Of a stretch of DNA of 64,000 bases, positions 33,924 through 46,976 are shown piece after piece (position 1 is the first letter of the stretch; every line of letters starts with the position of its first letter). The DNA is taken from assembly GCA_015499995.1 (NCBI GenBank), contig JADNRV010000122.1, positions 96,498 to 160,497 of the forward strand, written 5' to 3'. Below the pieces are notes generated by a model that saw only the letters and a list, made by a program, of their open reading frames with translations, ran no database searches and was not told the DNA's origin. The DNA is from Flammula alnicola (Eukaryota; Basidiomycota; Agaricomycetes; Agaricales; Strophariaceae). Both the position numbers and the translations under genes were made by a program.

Positions 33924-35777
33924 ATGGCTGCTCAAACCTTCGCGCAGACTATCAATTTCGCACCAGCTCAGGAGAAGCCACATTTTTCTTTTCTCGCGAA
34001 ACCTCCACCTCCACGGAAAAAGCGACCTAGTCAAGGTCCTCCTCTGCCGCCTCCACGCTGTTCTCCTCCTCCAGTGCCCACTGCTCAGCTTAACCGTCGG
34101 CGCTCGAATACCTACTGTGGTATTCATGCTTGGGCTGCACACGTCCAACCAGGTTCCCCTGCCCCGCGTTCTCCTCACAGGCGCCCGTCGATCACGAGTA
34201 ACTCCTCTCGCCGTTCTTCCATCTCGCGCCTCAACCGCCGCCCATCCATCACCCACAGCCGTACACCTTCTGGATCCTTCATCCATATCATCGACACGCC
34301 GACGCGCACCCAATACACACCGTCCGTCGCCGACTTTGACCTGACTGCTCTCGGGTACACCTCGGTGTTCGTGCAATTCCCCAAAACACCAACCACCCCA
34401 TCGCCTTACCTCCGCCAATATCACCAGCGGCACGAGCAGCACTGCAATGTAAATGGGGCTCCTTCTTCAAAACCGCTTTCTCCTGGGCCTCTATCCGCAA
34501 GTGCATTTGCGCACATCCCTATCCCCCCGATCCCGTCTGAAGACGCAGCACCCAAGCGAAAGGGCATGAAACGTTTCCGGTCCCTGTCCATCCTCCGTCC
34601 TCGAAGCTCTAAATCCAAATCGCAAGCACCCACCTCTCCGTGTCCTATATCACCCACCAAAACCTCCATCTCGACAAAATCTTCGAAGCCCGCCAAACGG
34701 CAACAATCTGACAATTCCGTCGCGTCCATCACGAAGCGCAAGCAGGCGAAATACGCGTACAAGTATGTGCGTCCGCCCCCACCGCTCGCGAATGAACTCG
34801 CCATGATGCAGTTTGCCGACGGCGGCAGCATGGAGTCAAACATCAAGCGTGTGATGGAAGGGCAAGCGAAGGCAGCGAAGGGATCTGGCGCAGGTGTGGG
34901 TGTGGCGGATGTTTATAGGGATGGCGAAGGCGGGATATGGTGGGACGCGGATGAAGAGATGGAGTACGCACCTTTGCTTGGGGAGAAGACGGTGCAGGAA
35001 GCGATGAAGGAGGGAAGAGACGACGAGATGGAGATGCAGTGGGAGGAGTTCGACGCAGGCGCAGCGAAGCCAGTGGGTCATGCTGCTTCCCCCGATGTCG
35101 TGGACACCGCCCGCCGGTCCAGCGTGTCGACGCAAGACTCGGACCTCGACCTCAAGTACCTCGTACCTCTCCCCGAGAACGAAGACCCGCGCATGATGAC
35201 GGTGGATGACCGCGTCCTCGCATCACGCAGGATCGGAGGCCCAGGCTTGAGTGTGCTCTCTGTACCCTCACGCCCACGACGTGCAGCAATGCACCTACAC
35301 AAACCCGGTTTCCTCGTGGACGTGGCGGCATTCGGACCACGCAGCCCCAGTGCCGGTGCCAAATCGACGGCGTCATTCATCGCTACCTCGAGCTCGCACG
35401 CCACCAAATCGAGGGGCAAGGCGCGCAGACGCCCCGCCCCGCTGAAGCTGGCGAGCTCTGCGCACGCTGTGGTCGTCGTTAGGAGTCGACGGTCGCCTGG
35501 CGTTCAAGCTACGGTCGCGTCTTCGCCCACGCGGCGCATCTGGGCAGCGCCTGCCACCGTTGCTGTGTCTAGTCCCGGAGGTGTAGAAAGGACAAGACGC
35601 GAATTCATCGAGGACTCGTTCGCTCCTTTGCCTTTGCCACCCACACCTGCACCGGCTCGTGTTCCTCTGCCCATCCTTATCGCCACTTCGCATGGTGTAG
35701 GCGATTCCTCCGCTGCAAAGACTTCGAGGCGTGGAGGCGTCCTAGGCCTCTTTGCAATAGCACGAAGAGCTGATTGA
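33924..35777 (+). CDS. Large disordered basic protein, conserved-hypothetical type (617 aa)
   Basis: Single long exon from ATG 33924 to TGA 35777. No domain recognised. Composition is dominated by Pro, Ser, Arg and Lys, with polyproline runs (PPLPPPRCSPPP), Arg-Ser repeats (SSRRSSISRLNRRPS), short folded-looking islands (DFDLTALGYTSVFVQFPKTP; KYAYKYVRPPPPLANELAMM) and a moderately acidic centre (WWDADEEMEYAPLLGEKT). No signal peptide or transmembrane segment. Such proteins could be phosphorylation-regulated scaffolds, but no function can be named. The 3' half is GC-richer than the surroundings. An unbroken 1.85-kb frame with protein-like islands supports a real gene. Confidence 0.75.
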   Translation: MAAQTFAQTINFAPAQEKPHFSFLAKPPPPRKKRPSQGPPLPPPRCSPPPVPTAQLNRRRSNTYCGIHAWAAHVQPGSPAPRSPHRRPSITSNSSRRSSISRLNRRPSITHSRTPSGSFIHIIDTPTRTQYTPSVADFDLTALGYTSVFVQFPKTPTTPSPYLRQYHQRHEQHCNVNGAPSSKPLSPGPLSASAFAHIPIPPIPSEDAAPKRKGMKRFRSLSILRPRSSKSKSQAPTSPCPISPTKTSISTKSSKPAKRQQSDNSVASITKRKQAKYAYKYVRPPPPLANELAMMQFADGGSMESNIKRVMEGQAKAAKGSGAGVGVADVYRDGEGGIWWDADEEMEYAPLLGEKTVQEAMKEGRDDEMEMQWEEFDAGAAKPVGHAASPDVVDTARRSSVSTQDSDLDLKYLVPLPENEDPRMMTVDDRVLASRRIGGPGLSVLSVPSRPRRAAMHLHKPGFLVDVAAFGPRSPSAGAKSTASFIATSSSHATKSRGKARRRPAPLKLASSAHAVVVVRSRRSPGVQATVASSPTRRIWAAPATVAVSSPGGVERTRREFIEDSFAPLPLPPTPAPARVPLPILIATSHGVGDSSAAKTSRRGGVLGLFAIARRAD

Positions 35778-36322
35778 TTAGTCAGTCATCATCAATCAGC
35801 AGCAAGTCCGCTCGCTCGCTGCCCATACAACTTCAAGACCACAAAATGACTGCTACCCTTCGAATTTCCTTACCATTATCTATGTATTGTATCACTCGAT
35901 GTGTTTAGCTGTATTTTCACGAAACATTAACGTCTTCTCCAGTTATTGCGGCTACCCGCTTGACGTTCGTTGCTCATCCTACCATTCCATGTAGTGATAG
36001 AAACTACGAGCTAACCTACATATACCATTGTATCACTAGCACCTTCTGTTTTATGTGTACACTTTGAGCTTTTGAAATGCACTATTGATTTCACTCGATG
36101 CCAATTCATGTGTACTAGTACAGCTTACATGCTCTCCGCTTTACGAAAAACGTTAACCTGTGCTCAGCCTGAGATGACTATCAGCGCTCTGCAGTAAACC
36201 GCCTGGCTCCGTCCTGGCTGCATATTTCGGAACATCCAATTATAAGTAACGAAGTACAATACTAGGGGTATTAAATTTCTTTGGACAGTCCTTTGACCGA
36301 AAACCCTTTGGTCGACTAGCTA
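35778..36322. other. Convergent intergenic region
   Basis: 3' flanks of the disordered-protein gene and the BTB gene; no feature recognised. Confidence 0.5.
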
Positions 36323-37258
36323 CTATGTATAACAGAACTCCTTTAATTCCAGTCGGCTTCCACTTCTCAGGAACTCGGTAAAAGGAGGAATTTGTTGGAT
36401 TCCATCCTGGCAAATTCTCGTTATTTTTGGGAGGTATTGACACCCACGCCCTGCGCAGGTGGTACACAGACAATCGTTCGGATACCCCGGGGAGCAGCCC
36501 CCAAGGGCGGTCTTAAGAGCCGAGAGCGTGGTTTTTTCTTCCAGCTCGGTGACCCAGACGTTCAAAACAAAGCGACATCGGTTGCACACCGTCATGGGAT
36601 GGAAACATCGTCCTTCGCCGTCCATGGGTTTTCCTTTGATGTATTTTCTCGCGACTTTGAACGCCGCTTTCCATGCTTCCTGATATCGGACCTGCGCAGT
36701 CCTCAGTACGATACCGCATAGTAGGAAATGTCAGAGGTTGAATATAATGCTTACCCAGGGTAGTATACATTCAGGAGGTAACCTATCGAGCACGTCCAAT
36801 AAAGGCGAACGTGCAAGATACGGGACGCACTCGTTGATCATACTGGGATAATTGTGCTTGACGAAATGTCCCATTATCTCAGCTGCGTGCTCCGGAATAA
36901 AATGCCTTCAACCGTTAATAACGAGCTCCAGTTGGATGGATTACGATGTGGGACGTACCTCAAGCGGAGCCTACATGTATTCATAGCAGAGAAGACCTCG
37001 TACTTCTCGACAGCTTCTGCGACTTGTATGACAAGCTGAAAATCGACATCTTCAAGATCTGGGTGTCGTCTTGGATAAACGAATTGGAACATGATGGCGA
37101 GTACGTCTGCTGTTTCCGTCAAGCAAGTGACTTCCCCCTGTGTGTCGAACAAGTCCGAGGGTGGAAATGCCCCTGTGCCTAGCTCGAGGTTCTTTCGGTG
37201 GACTTTGAAGAGGACGCCATCTATTGATTGGATGGTGAGATCTGATTCGCTAGAGTCG
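36323..37258 (-). CDS. BTB/POZ-domain protein, basidiomycete-expanded type (5' end uncertain)
   Basis: Exons about 37258-36959, 36905-36755 and 36691-36323 join in frame. The N-terminal BTB fold is clear: SDLTIQSIDGVLFKVHRKNL, then LTETADVLAIMFQFVYPRRHP, VIQVAEAVEKYEVF. The C-terminal half follows the pattern of large Agaricomycete BTB families: EHAAEIMGHFVKHNYPSMIN, RSPLLDVLDRLPPEC, WVRYQEAWKAAF. It ends in a Cys-rich stretch (CNRCRF, CLCTTCAGRGC) that may bind metal. These proteins usually act in protein-protein assemblies such as Cul3 ligases; the role here is unknown. An in-frame stop near 37268 means the first codons must come from a short upstream exon or an alternative acceptor near 37255, which I could not resolve. 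Confidence 0.8.
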
Positions 37259-37934
37259 ACTGCATTTCAGAATTGTCGGGACATGAACTTCGCACAAGAC
37301 GAAAGTGTTTTGTCACTGACATTGCTCGTGCACCAATGTATCTGGATGGATCATTGTGTCGACCAGGGCTATCTAGTCCAGCGTGTTGGCGTCGATGAGC
37401 AGAGGGAAAGGGAGAAGGACAGCATCACCCGGAGTGGATTTCATGGTTTATATAAAGCATGTCCAAGGCTCAGCGCTCAAGACGCAGGAGGTCGGAAATT
37501 GCCGAGAAAGTACTGGGGGCAGAGGGGAGCAAGAGCAAGAGGAGCAGTACTGGAGCAGCTGAGAGCAGCCAATCACCATCATATCACAATCAGAGGCAGT
37601 AGCAACATACCTATATATACACCCAGACCCATAATTAGACCTACATTGTATTCAGGAGAGCTCGTGAAATACAGTATGACCCACATAATGCAAGATAAAG
37701 TTTCAAAGCTTCAACATCAACACTTGGTCACCGAAGGCCAAAAGTCTGAGGTTCATGTCGGTCAACCAGCACCTTTCAACACGTCCAGACGTCCATATCT
37801 GGGCCTTTGTTGTTACTGCCTCGCTCGTCCAAGTCCTGTGAATATATCTTCCGTCAAGCCAATTCATGTTTGATAGATCGATGACCCGAACAATTCATCA
37901 TGGCAGGCTGGCAAGCTGATAGATATAAAATAAT
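37259..37934. other. Intergenic region between BTB and rhodopsin-like genes
   Basis: Promoter and first exon of the BTB gene are expected at 37260-37450. A plus-strand open frame at 37091-37873 runs antisense to the BTB gene and has no recognisable content. Confidence 0.45.
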
Positions 37935-39219
37935 TCATTGCAAACTGCGAGTTTGTATGTCGCGCGATGGACGAGTGAAATCAGACTCGAACAGCTCCGT
38001 CAGCTCTATGTGATAGCTGCCGCTGGTAGTGGTGGGCTGAGTGGCATTTTCAGTATGCTTGTCCTCACTGGAGGGCGGTTCGTCTGTTCCCCCGTCCGTC
38101 GTGTTGCTGGTTGTTCTCTCTACTCCTGATTCCATGTCCAACGGTGCGTTATTATGGTTGGCAGGAGGCCGAAGATTCCCAATTGCGGCGATAGGTTCTT
38201 CTGCTCGGAAGAAGCGATAAAAAGAGGTCACGACGACAAGCATGTTGCAAACAAGTAGAGAAATCGAGGCCTGATATTCAAGCATGATTTAGTTAAGTAT
38301 AAGTCCTGGAAGAAAGGGACTGACCACAAGGTGGGACATAATTGACGCCATGAAATCTGCTTCTGCATTCTTCTCGGCGGATTGTGTATTATGGCGATCA
38401 AAAAGAATTATAGTGGTCAAGACACACGAGATAGCTGTAAGTATACTGGCCGCAAAACATGCTTTGATGAGACGGCGCGTGATTGGAGGTAACCTGAGCT
38501 GGCGCCAAAACGCCTTGAAGGGTATAATGATGAGTGAAGCGTCGGCAAAAATATCCACTGTAGGAACTCATCAGGAAAATTTCTATCCAGGCAAATCAGC
38601 AAGCTCACGGCTGACACGAGAAATTGCAGAGCCCTCCGACAGTGGACATATATATGGAAAAATCTGGTTCCAGCTTGCGTTATTCCGCCCGCATGCGATG
38701 CCAACCTCTATTGTAAGTGCAACACCTATCGCACCGAAAAGATAGGCGAAACGTATGCTGGTAACGCGCATTGATTGCTGGGGTGGTATCGCTCGAGCTA
38801 TAGAAAGCGCAAGGCTGATGCGTGTGCACCTACGAATAGCACAGAGGATCAGCCTTCAAACTAGCCTTAAATTCAAAGGCCAATTTGAAACACTTTACCA
38901 TATCAATAGAGGAAACACAATTTGTGCCACCCAAGAGGTGGCTACCTGTGCGTCTATTAATATTCAATTCTGGTCAGTAAAGAGGATCATGCCAATAAAG
39001 AAGCAGGCACTAATTGGACGTACCACGGGCGTTCACCACTCGCACCCAGAGGGTCGGAAAGTAGAGGCAATCCAGGGCTAACGAAATCATAGCGAAATAG
39101 TCGTCCCACCATAGTTGACGCGTCTTCCTGCGCCTATACAGACGAAATAGAGAAGATAGAATCGCGAGAATATGGGAAAGCGTTATGCAGACTAGAAAAT
39201 GTAAGTTGAGTTGTCTCAC
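37935..39219 (-). CDS. Fungal rhodopsin-like (PTH11-type) seven-TM membrane protein, 5' end unresolved
   Basis: Several minus-strand exons encode hydrophobic helices: CITLSHILAILSSLFRLY followed by the signature RRKTRQLWWDDYFAMISL; ARAIPPQQSMRVTSIRFAYLF; GAIGVALTIEVGIAC; DIFADASLIIIPFKAFWRQL; LIKACFAASILTAISCVLTTIILF; and ASISLLVCNMLVVVTSFYRFF. The WWDDY motif after the first loop, SI(A)RAIPP, and the aDa.li..P pattern in helix 5 are typical of fungal rhodopsin-domain membrane proteins. The C terminus is a hydrophilic, acidic cytosolic tail ending at 37935. Ligand or function unknown; a plasma-membrane sensor is the usual suggestion. The acceptor just before CITLSH shows an upstream exon, possibly within 39226-39540, that I could not place. 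Confidence 0.65.
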
Positions 39220-40653
39220 TTTTTTTCAGAAGGTCCCGTACCTCTCCAAATCAAAAAATATCGAGCGAGCTCCGCAATGGACTGCGTACTTGTATTGGAG
39301 TTTGCCGTCTCGCTTTGCATGACTCCAATGATATCCCAACAGCGCCCGACTTAACGATGCTAGCTGGATGAAAAGGGGCGAAGATACAGTTATGTCTCCT
39401 GTGACGTGCATAAGCTGGTCGAAAGAGTATAGGGTTGTGAAGATGGAAATTTCTTCAGGTCGATGAGGTGGAAGTAATTGAGAGAAAAGAGATTCCTGCC
39501 ACGTAAGTTTTATTCGATACCCTGCCCTCTCCAGCATGAGGGATGTTGATGCGGTGAGAGTGCAAACGTTCGTCTCAGGGGTTTATCCATAAGATAGGAC
39601 GCCGCTGACTGATCGTCGTTTCCGACAGACTTAAGGAACGTCACCAGACGTAATCACTGAAAAGAAAATCAATTTATTAAATGCTCCAGTTGATTTATTT
39701 GCTCACCCTTCGACAATTGACTCACGGCGTGGCGTGTGGCTGTTTGAAAATCCTACTCCCTTCAACTTTCCTTATCTCTTCGAACTGCGGATTCCTGTGG
39801 ATGTTTCTTCCCACTGGATGTCGACTCGGCTCGAGAGGTTGCCGAACGCTGCCATTGGCAAAGCTCTCCCACTGAGTCCCAGGGTCATCATGATGCAGAG
39901 CGACAATCGGACAGATCATATAAAAATTACACATGCATTTAGATGGGAGAACGATTCAATGAAGCTGGGCTTCATCTTCATTATCGAACCTTGATTTTCG
40001 CATTATTTATCTTTGTGTTTTGGCTATCACGTGCATGGCAACCTTCGGCCTTCAACTCATCTGAACTGAGTACTGAGCGCTGAGCTCTGACCTCATCAGC
40101 TTCTGCCAATGAACTCAACTGATTTGCGATATGGATTCGTTTTTCTTCTGGATTTATACTCATAGCAACGAACTTTGCTACAGTTACTCTAATGATCCGA
40201 AGAGCCGCAAACTGTTTATGTGGTACCTGTCGTTGACCTGTCGAATGATCTACTTACATAAATTTCATAGAAAAGAACTTCACGTTGAGTTTATCCCACA
40301 CATTTAAGCGCCCATTATTTGTCAACGCCGCGATGTCGACTAAATGCCCGCACACCGTTTATGGCATTTGAGCTAGGCGTAATTAGGGAAGAATGCCGCG
40401 AATACCCGCATCTGAGGCCAATCGGATTTGCGATTGATACACGATCGATATATAGTGATCATCGATGGACTAGTTAGTACCACTGGCAGGCACAAACGAC
40501 AACCCTATCTATGACGAAGACTCTGCACAAGAACAAGATCTACATGAATAAACATCTCAAAAGAAATCCAACAAAGGTATACAGGTATGTAGAGACAATA
40601 AAAAATATCATGTAGAAAGATGAGATAGTCGAAATGTACAATTAAAATATTGC
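39220..40653. other. Intergenic region, may contain 5' exon of the rhodopsin-like gene
   Basis: A minus-strand open frame at 39226-39537 might contribute an N-terminal exon, but no splice junction fits cleanly. The remainder to 40653 is AT-rich and featureless and includes the 3' flank of the second RhoGEF gene. Confidence 0.4.
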
Positions 40654-43600
40654 CTATATGTGATGCGATCGCAGAGGTGGTGACCGAGGCGGTGAAAAGG
40701 ACACAGGAAAGTATGGCGCAGTTGTCGGCGAAGACAATGAACCCGGAAGGTATAATGGTATTGTCGGAAATAATTCGAAAACATGCTGCATGATGCCTCG
40801 CGTTGGTCGTCCTGTAGGCTCTGGCATATTCATGACGGCATGGACTCGAGGTTCTTGCACCATGCGGTCTTCCGTGCCTTCTCCTGGCACAACGGCTGCG
40901 CCACCATCGAGGCTTCGACCGTCCCAAATACATCGGATTTCGGTTCCTGGAATAATTTGGACGAGTCGGCCAGTTTCGAGATGACGAACTTCGATGAACC
41001 GAGTATCGAAGAGCAAGACATATGGCGAGTGTAAGGCCACCCGCTCGGCCGTCCCTTCCCATTCGATGGTCCCGGTCTTGCGACTGGGATGACCTTGCTT
41101 GTCAACGAAAAGACCGATTTCTAGAAATAAAAAGATAAGTTGCGTTCAGGCGATGCGCTTATTGAAATACACACCATCATAGCATAGCAGGAACTCGTCT
41201 TCTCCAGATCGGAAGATACCCAGAGGGCGGCAGGCATCGCATCGTTTCGTGATATAAGGGAAGTTAGGATCATCCCGTTGGGGAATGTTCACGCTCTTGT
41301 AGCTTTGGTGAAGAAATTCAGCTCCAAACACTCCGTCACCGACACGGAGGAACGTACTTAATAAGATCCATGATCATGAAACCCTTTGTACAGAGCACAG
41401 TGATCCTTGTCTTTAGGAAGATCAAATCGTATGCGTCGGGAAATGAGAAATCTTTATAGTTCCGGAACCATTCTGTCTTGTTCCTTTTCAAACTGGGAAT
41501 GAGGCCTCCGCTGGCCTTCGGTCGTTCATTGATCTTGTCGATGACGGGCTCAATGGCGTGGAAAACACTGTCGTTATTCTTTGAAGATAGGTCCATGAGC
41601 AACAAGCGCATTCGACGACAAAAGAAATAGACGAACTCCTTTTTTCTTCATGTAAACGACCAGAGTCCTTCCATCAAGAACACCAATGCTAAAGAAATGG
41701 ACATCCTTGCCATTGATCCTTTGTGGTGTCTGTGACGCGTGTATGCTACCTGGCGTTGTGGGGACCAAAGCTTCTAGATGGTACGCGAAGAGGACCTGAG
41801 AAAGGAGAGGTGAGATAAGTATCAATTATCTGAAAAGACTATACCTTGTCCGCCAATACAAGGAATAAACCGAAATCTTCTAAGATTGCACATTGTGTAA
41901 CCATCTTCAAGTGAAGAACTCTCCGCAGTGCTGTGAAAAGTAGGCTTGTCAAAACCAAGAAATTTGCAACAGCAAAGCCACTTACAGCGAGAATCATGAC
42001 GGTAGCCAATCCAGACACCCTCCGCACATCCAATGGCAACAAGACCCCGTCCGTCAGGCGTATCTGGTCTTTGTAAATACAATGCGGAGAATACGTAATG
42101 AAAATAACTCACTAAAAGGTACCGAACAAGTAACTTTGCCTGTGAAAAGCGTTCCATCTTGCCACACAGATGAATTTGGACCGGTCGTTAGAGTAGGGAG
42201 CAAGAATGTATCGACGCTGAGACTTTCGATTTCGAAAACTTTGTTAGATTCCTGGACAACTTTTCGCAGGCCTTTGGATTCTTCCAGTTTTTGTTTCCAC
42301 TCCAGCCTGGAGGCTGTGGATTCGGCATAGATGACATATGATCCACTGACACCAAGTCGCCCGTTGTGGTGGATAGTAAAAGGATACAGCGCCCGGGTAT
42401 CTCCATTCTCCAGTGAACGTGAGGATATGCTTGCGACGTCCGCTTGCCTATCATCGCCATTGCCCCATAACGACCGAATCAGGCTGGTACTTTTTCGGAC
42501 AGCAGCATCGGTGAAGTTTACGAGAGTCAAAAGATCGAGAGGTATAGGCTGAATCAATTATCAGATTCGATCTGAAAAAGATGCGGAAAGTAGAAACCAA
42601 CCCTGCGATAGACGTGGTATTTCGTTATCCCATCCCTTTCTCGCGGATGCGTCATGACCACTATAAATTTTCATTAAGGATGCCATTTCGAATCAGAGAA
42701 AGGATGGACCCACAATAATTGTCAAATAACATCACAAAGAACTCATCGATACCATTATCCGGTTGCCGAAACAGCCTTCCAGTGTGAATCAATGAACGCT
42801 GCTCATTGAGTAAATCCATATCCTATCATTGCCTCAGCTATAGATCAAGTAGGGATCGTCAAGCTAACACATACCACGTGCTCTCCAGCCTTGAAGACCA
42901 GGTTGGAGTTGTACTTCCACAACTCTACCTTCTGCTTGGATGATTGGACTCCCGGTTCCGTCTCTCTACCCAGAGCCTTGATCACATCGATAACTTGTGG
43001 AATGGTGTCACGATCTTCATGATACCCGGGTGTCTCGGATAGAATCTCCTTCAGGAGGAGTTCATAGCGTAATAAACGAGGAATCGGGCGGTTAATGAAG
43101 TTCTTCATATCTAGGCGATGAGCGTCGGGATGCCGGACCGTGTGCTTAAATGACGTCAGAATGTCAGAAATGCGTAATTCGTTCCACAATTATACTCACA
43201 TTCACAAATGCCTTGAACGCTGGATTATTTGCCATCTCTTCGTCAATTCTATACGCCGCGATAGGGTAATTCGGGATGTACTCCATATAAGCTTCCCTGA
43301 AATTCAAGGCAGCATCGAAGACAACAGCAGTGATGGTGCGAATACTGGGATGTTCTTCGCGCTGGATCTCGTGAAGGTTATCCACCAATCTTCGATGATG
43401 AGCATGAAGTTCGTTGAAGTTGTGGAAAACGTCCATCAAGAACTGGTTGAGTCGATTCGGGGGGATAATTGGAGGTTCGGCATTCCGTAGAGGACGGACA
43501 TACATCTGGAAGACGTAGTCTGAGCGAAATTTCTGCGACTGCGGAAATCCTACGCACCGTCTCTATGTTCTCTAGATCGCGCACATACGCCATCTCACCC

Positions 43601-46470
43601 TTTATCAATTCAAAAATGACACTGCCGATCATCAGTTGACGCGAACTGCTTATCTGCCTTTTCACTCACGATTGCCGTTTGCTTTCCTCCTTCGTGAACC
43701 TCGCACGCATTTCAGGCGAAACTAGATCATGCCACTCCCACTTTCCCGTGCTCCCTTTTCCCATAGCTGACTGGAATGTTCTCAACTGAGCAACATTTTG
43801 CAGGTTCTGGATGACGGCAATGGCTTCTTGTAGGTAATCACCATCCGGATTTGACTCCTCTGTCTCTCGATACACTGCTTCCAAGAGTACAGGGTATTTT
43901 TGTAGGTGCTCTGCTGGTCGATTGAGGTAATGCTTCAAATCAAGCCGAGGACTCTCGCCGGGCCGGGCGGCTAGTTGGCGGGAACATTTCTGATGAATTG
44001 AAGAGAGATTAAGGCGCCTTGTGATCGCTGAAGGTCATATATGCACTAACCTCGATGAACAGTCGGAACTCTGGGTTGTGTTCCAGCTCTTCCTTCATCC
44101 GCTTCTCAGCCAAGGGATGATGGCCGACATATATGGGGTACACATCCCTGAATTCGGTAGCCGCGTCCAGGAAGATGTCACCCACGTTCTGAATGACTGG
44201 ATGCTGCTCTCGTTGTCGAACGTACATGACCTCCAACAACCGCCGGTTACATTCAAGGAGTTCGAGGATGTTGCCAAAGACTTCCTCGATGAAGTCTTCC
44301 AAAATGAGAGGTGTCATTACTGGAGGGTTGGCTGCTCTGAGTGGCTTGATGAAGACTGATTCCACGATATTGAGATCTTCGATATATTGCTCTTCTTTAC
44401 TGATGAGCTTATGAATGATCCTAGGATACGGGTTGGAAGGTGATTTTGGCGCGAGAAAATGTCAAAACACGCACGTCTGCCGGTTGATCTCGTTGTCTGT
44501 CAGAGATGCAAGGACCTCTGCAGGTACTTTCTTCGACCATTCTTCTCGGGTAGCACCGACGGGCGATTCTGTTATACTCGGTAACTGTTGCATACCCTGT
44601 TCAAGGCCAGTTAGCCGAATAGAGATAGAGATGGAGAGGAGTTCAATCTCACCTTCCGAGGACACCCATAGGCATAGCAGCCAAGACCATCACAGCTCGC
44701 AGAATAGCACTTCGTTAGAATAGTAACCACTCCTGTCGGCAACTCTGCTCGTTCAATCGGCGAGTCAGAGACACCTTCTGGGTCATCCATGAACATGTAC
44801 ACATCCTCCACGCCATCTTGTAGTACTCTCGCGCCCCATTCCACCTCATAGAAGAATAGCATAGTTTGTAGGCTGCGGGCGACCAGAAGTGCTGCTCTTC
44901 GGTCTGTGGGATGCTGAGTTCCAAGGTCTCGCGCGATTCCTCGTTGGATGATAGAATGTAAGGTAGACTATTATCTTGATCAGTCGACGAAATGCAAAAA
45001 AAAATGTCGTTGATCCGTGAGAGCACATACCACGATATCTTTGCCTGTAAATGCTCGAGGATAAGGGATGCTGCCTTTTACATGCGTTCCACGCGGAATC
45101 AGATCACGTAGCTGCACAGAAAGATGGGAAAGCAAAGAAGGATTGATAAACCGTCTTTCGTCGTCATCATAAAAGTCCTCCTCTTCCTCTTCGTGTAGCT
45201 CCAGCTGTGTTCTCTGATCAAAATTCACGATTTGCTGAATGACGTTGGTATTTCGTCGCGACAGATCGCTAGGCCCGGCTACCCAATCGTCGTGATCACC
45301 GACGTCGTAGGAGTCGACCGTGTTCACCCGTGCTGGATTTACTGTTACTTCTACGATGTTACTACCAGGGCGTTCGGAGCGATAGTATGGTTCCGGTTCC
45401 TCGCTAAGGTCGAGGTAGGCAAGACGTACAAATTCAGATGAATTTGAAGGCGGACGCAACATGGGATAGTCGCCACCTTTGCCGAGAGTCAGTGTGGTCT
45501 TCCCCTCGAAAGGAAAGAATTAAGCGCTCACTCATGACTGTCGATACATCTGCTGCCGAGTTCCATCTCTCTATCACAGAGGCCCCCGAATCTACACTCC
45601 GGTAACGTTCGTCGCTGATGACAGATTCTTCGTAGCTTTCGGGAGGAGGTGCAGTGTAGTCATCGTCAGCGTTGTCGTCAACTTGTGGGCTGAAGGCTAA
45701 GGATGCAGACGCGTTTGGATCCTCATGTGCTTTTTCAATGTAGCCAGGTAGAAACGCGCTAAATGGATCAGGAAATTCTGTCGAAGGGGATGTGGGGACT
45801 TCTTCCTCCGGATTCTGTTGCTGTTGGTTTCCCGAACCTCCGGCACCATTGTCATCGGCTGTGTTATTTGAACTGTTTGCAAAGTGCGACGGTTGAGAAT
45901 AGTCTCGTGATAGTTTACGGCTCATATGTCTTTCTGAACGTGGTCGAAGGGAGTCATTGATTCGACTAGAAAAGCCGGATGATCAGCCTTGCACGTAAGT
46001 AACCATTGAATGCAATTAGACTCACGAAGTCGAGGGTCCAGGTTGAGATGTGGAGGCTTGGGGAGCAGGTATTTGGGGCTGTGGCGCTGATCCGCTAGTG
46101 GAAGCTGTTGGTGGACGAGGGAGAGGTCTTCGACGAACCGCGGTCGATAATGTTGTTGTCGGTATCGGTGTGGGTGGCGGGTTTTGGGGTGGCGGGTTTT
46201 GGGAAAGAGGACTTGGGGTATCTGATTTCTGGTCAGTGTAGATAGATGTAAGGCTTTTAAAGACGTACAACTCGGTGTGCGTTGTACTGAATGGATGCTC
46301 TCGCCAAAACCAGTAGCTCTCATGCTGTCGAAGGCGGAATCAGGGGATCCTCCTGGCGAATACTCAGAACTCTCCGTCGGACTAGGCAAGAAACCTGTCA
46401 AAACTGTATTGTAAAGCTCGTTCAAGGCATCTTCTCCAGGAGCAACGGGATGCTGTGGTGCGATGGACAT
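40654..46470 (-). CDS. Rho guanine-nucleotide exchange factor, DEP - DH - DH - PH - CNH, second paralogue
   Basis: Paralogue of the 2895-9124 gene on the opposite strand, with the same domain order and largely the same intron positions. The start is ATG 46470 (MSIAPQHPVAPGEDALNELY). The N terminus is disordered and Pro/Ser-rich. DEP at about 45190-44840 contains SLLSHLSVQLRDLIPRGTHV; the Cys motif (CYSASC, CYAYGCPRK) is at about 44720-44650. The first DH at about 44430-43680 has KEEQYIEDLN and LNRPAEHLQKYPVLLEAV. The second DH at about 43665-42900 has GEMAYVRDLENI and INRPIPRLLRYELLLKEI. PH is at about 42830-42110. CNH at about 42080-40750 contains GRGLVAIGCAEGVWIG and VLFDTRFIEVRHLETGRLVQ. 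The C-terminal tail is shorter than in the first copy. I read through most exons and saw no stop or frameshift. Expected role: Rho activation in cell-wall or polarity signalling. Confidence 0.9.
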
Positions 46471-46976
46471 TGTGTTGAGGGTGGTGATAGCGTGATCGTA
46501 AAGAAGAAATTGTTGTGTTCGTGATGAATGACTAGTATACAGCGAGCGCGATGAGGGTTAGAAGAGACATTTGAAGGACATTTCAATGAAGACGATGTGG
46601 AAGATGCATTTGTGGATGCGTTCTACGCCCTCGGTTGCCAATCTCTGCTTGCGGGAATCTCGCAACCAAATCAGTCCAAGTCCCACTCAGTTCTGCTTCA
46701 GCCCAACGTGTCCTTTGATCTCATTTCAGCTTTCACCGACAACTACAGTACCACCATCTTTCTGTAACCTCGTTACCCAGAGGTCCTACTCAACCGATCG
46801 TCGTGCTAGCATTGACATTGCAACGTCGACCAATAATCTTTTCTCTAAAAAGCTGCCATTACAAATTGCAACCTTTGATCGGCCCAAATCACAAGGAAAT
46901 CATCGATACTCGTTGGGCTATCACCTTCTGAGCGAGCACCCTTCAGAACTACATTCCACCACCGTCGGAGCAAACC
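46471..46976. other. Divergent promoter region, RhoGEF paralogue / tRNA methyltransferase
   Basis: 506 bp between two divergent start codons. No coding exon seen; a shared regulatory region is likely. Confidence 0.5.

Noticed and set aside
37091..37873. 260-aa plus-strand open frame
   Set aside because: Antisense to the BTB gene and its promoter; composition is not protein-like.
39226..39537. Minus-strand open frame as the first exon of the rhodopsin-like gene
   Set aside because: An N-terminal exon is needed, but no donor here joins the acceptor before CITLSH in frame.
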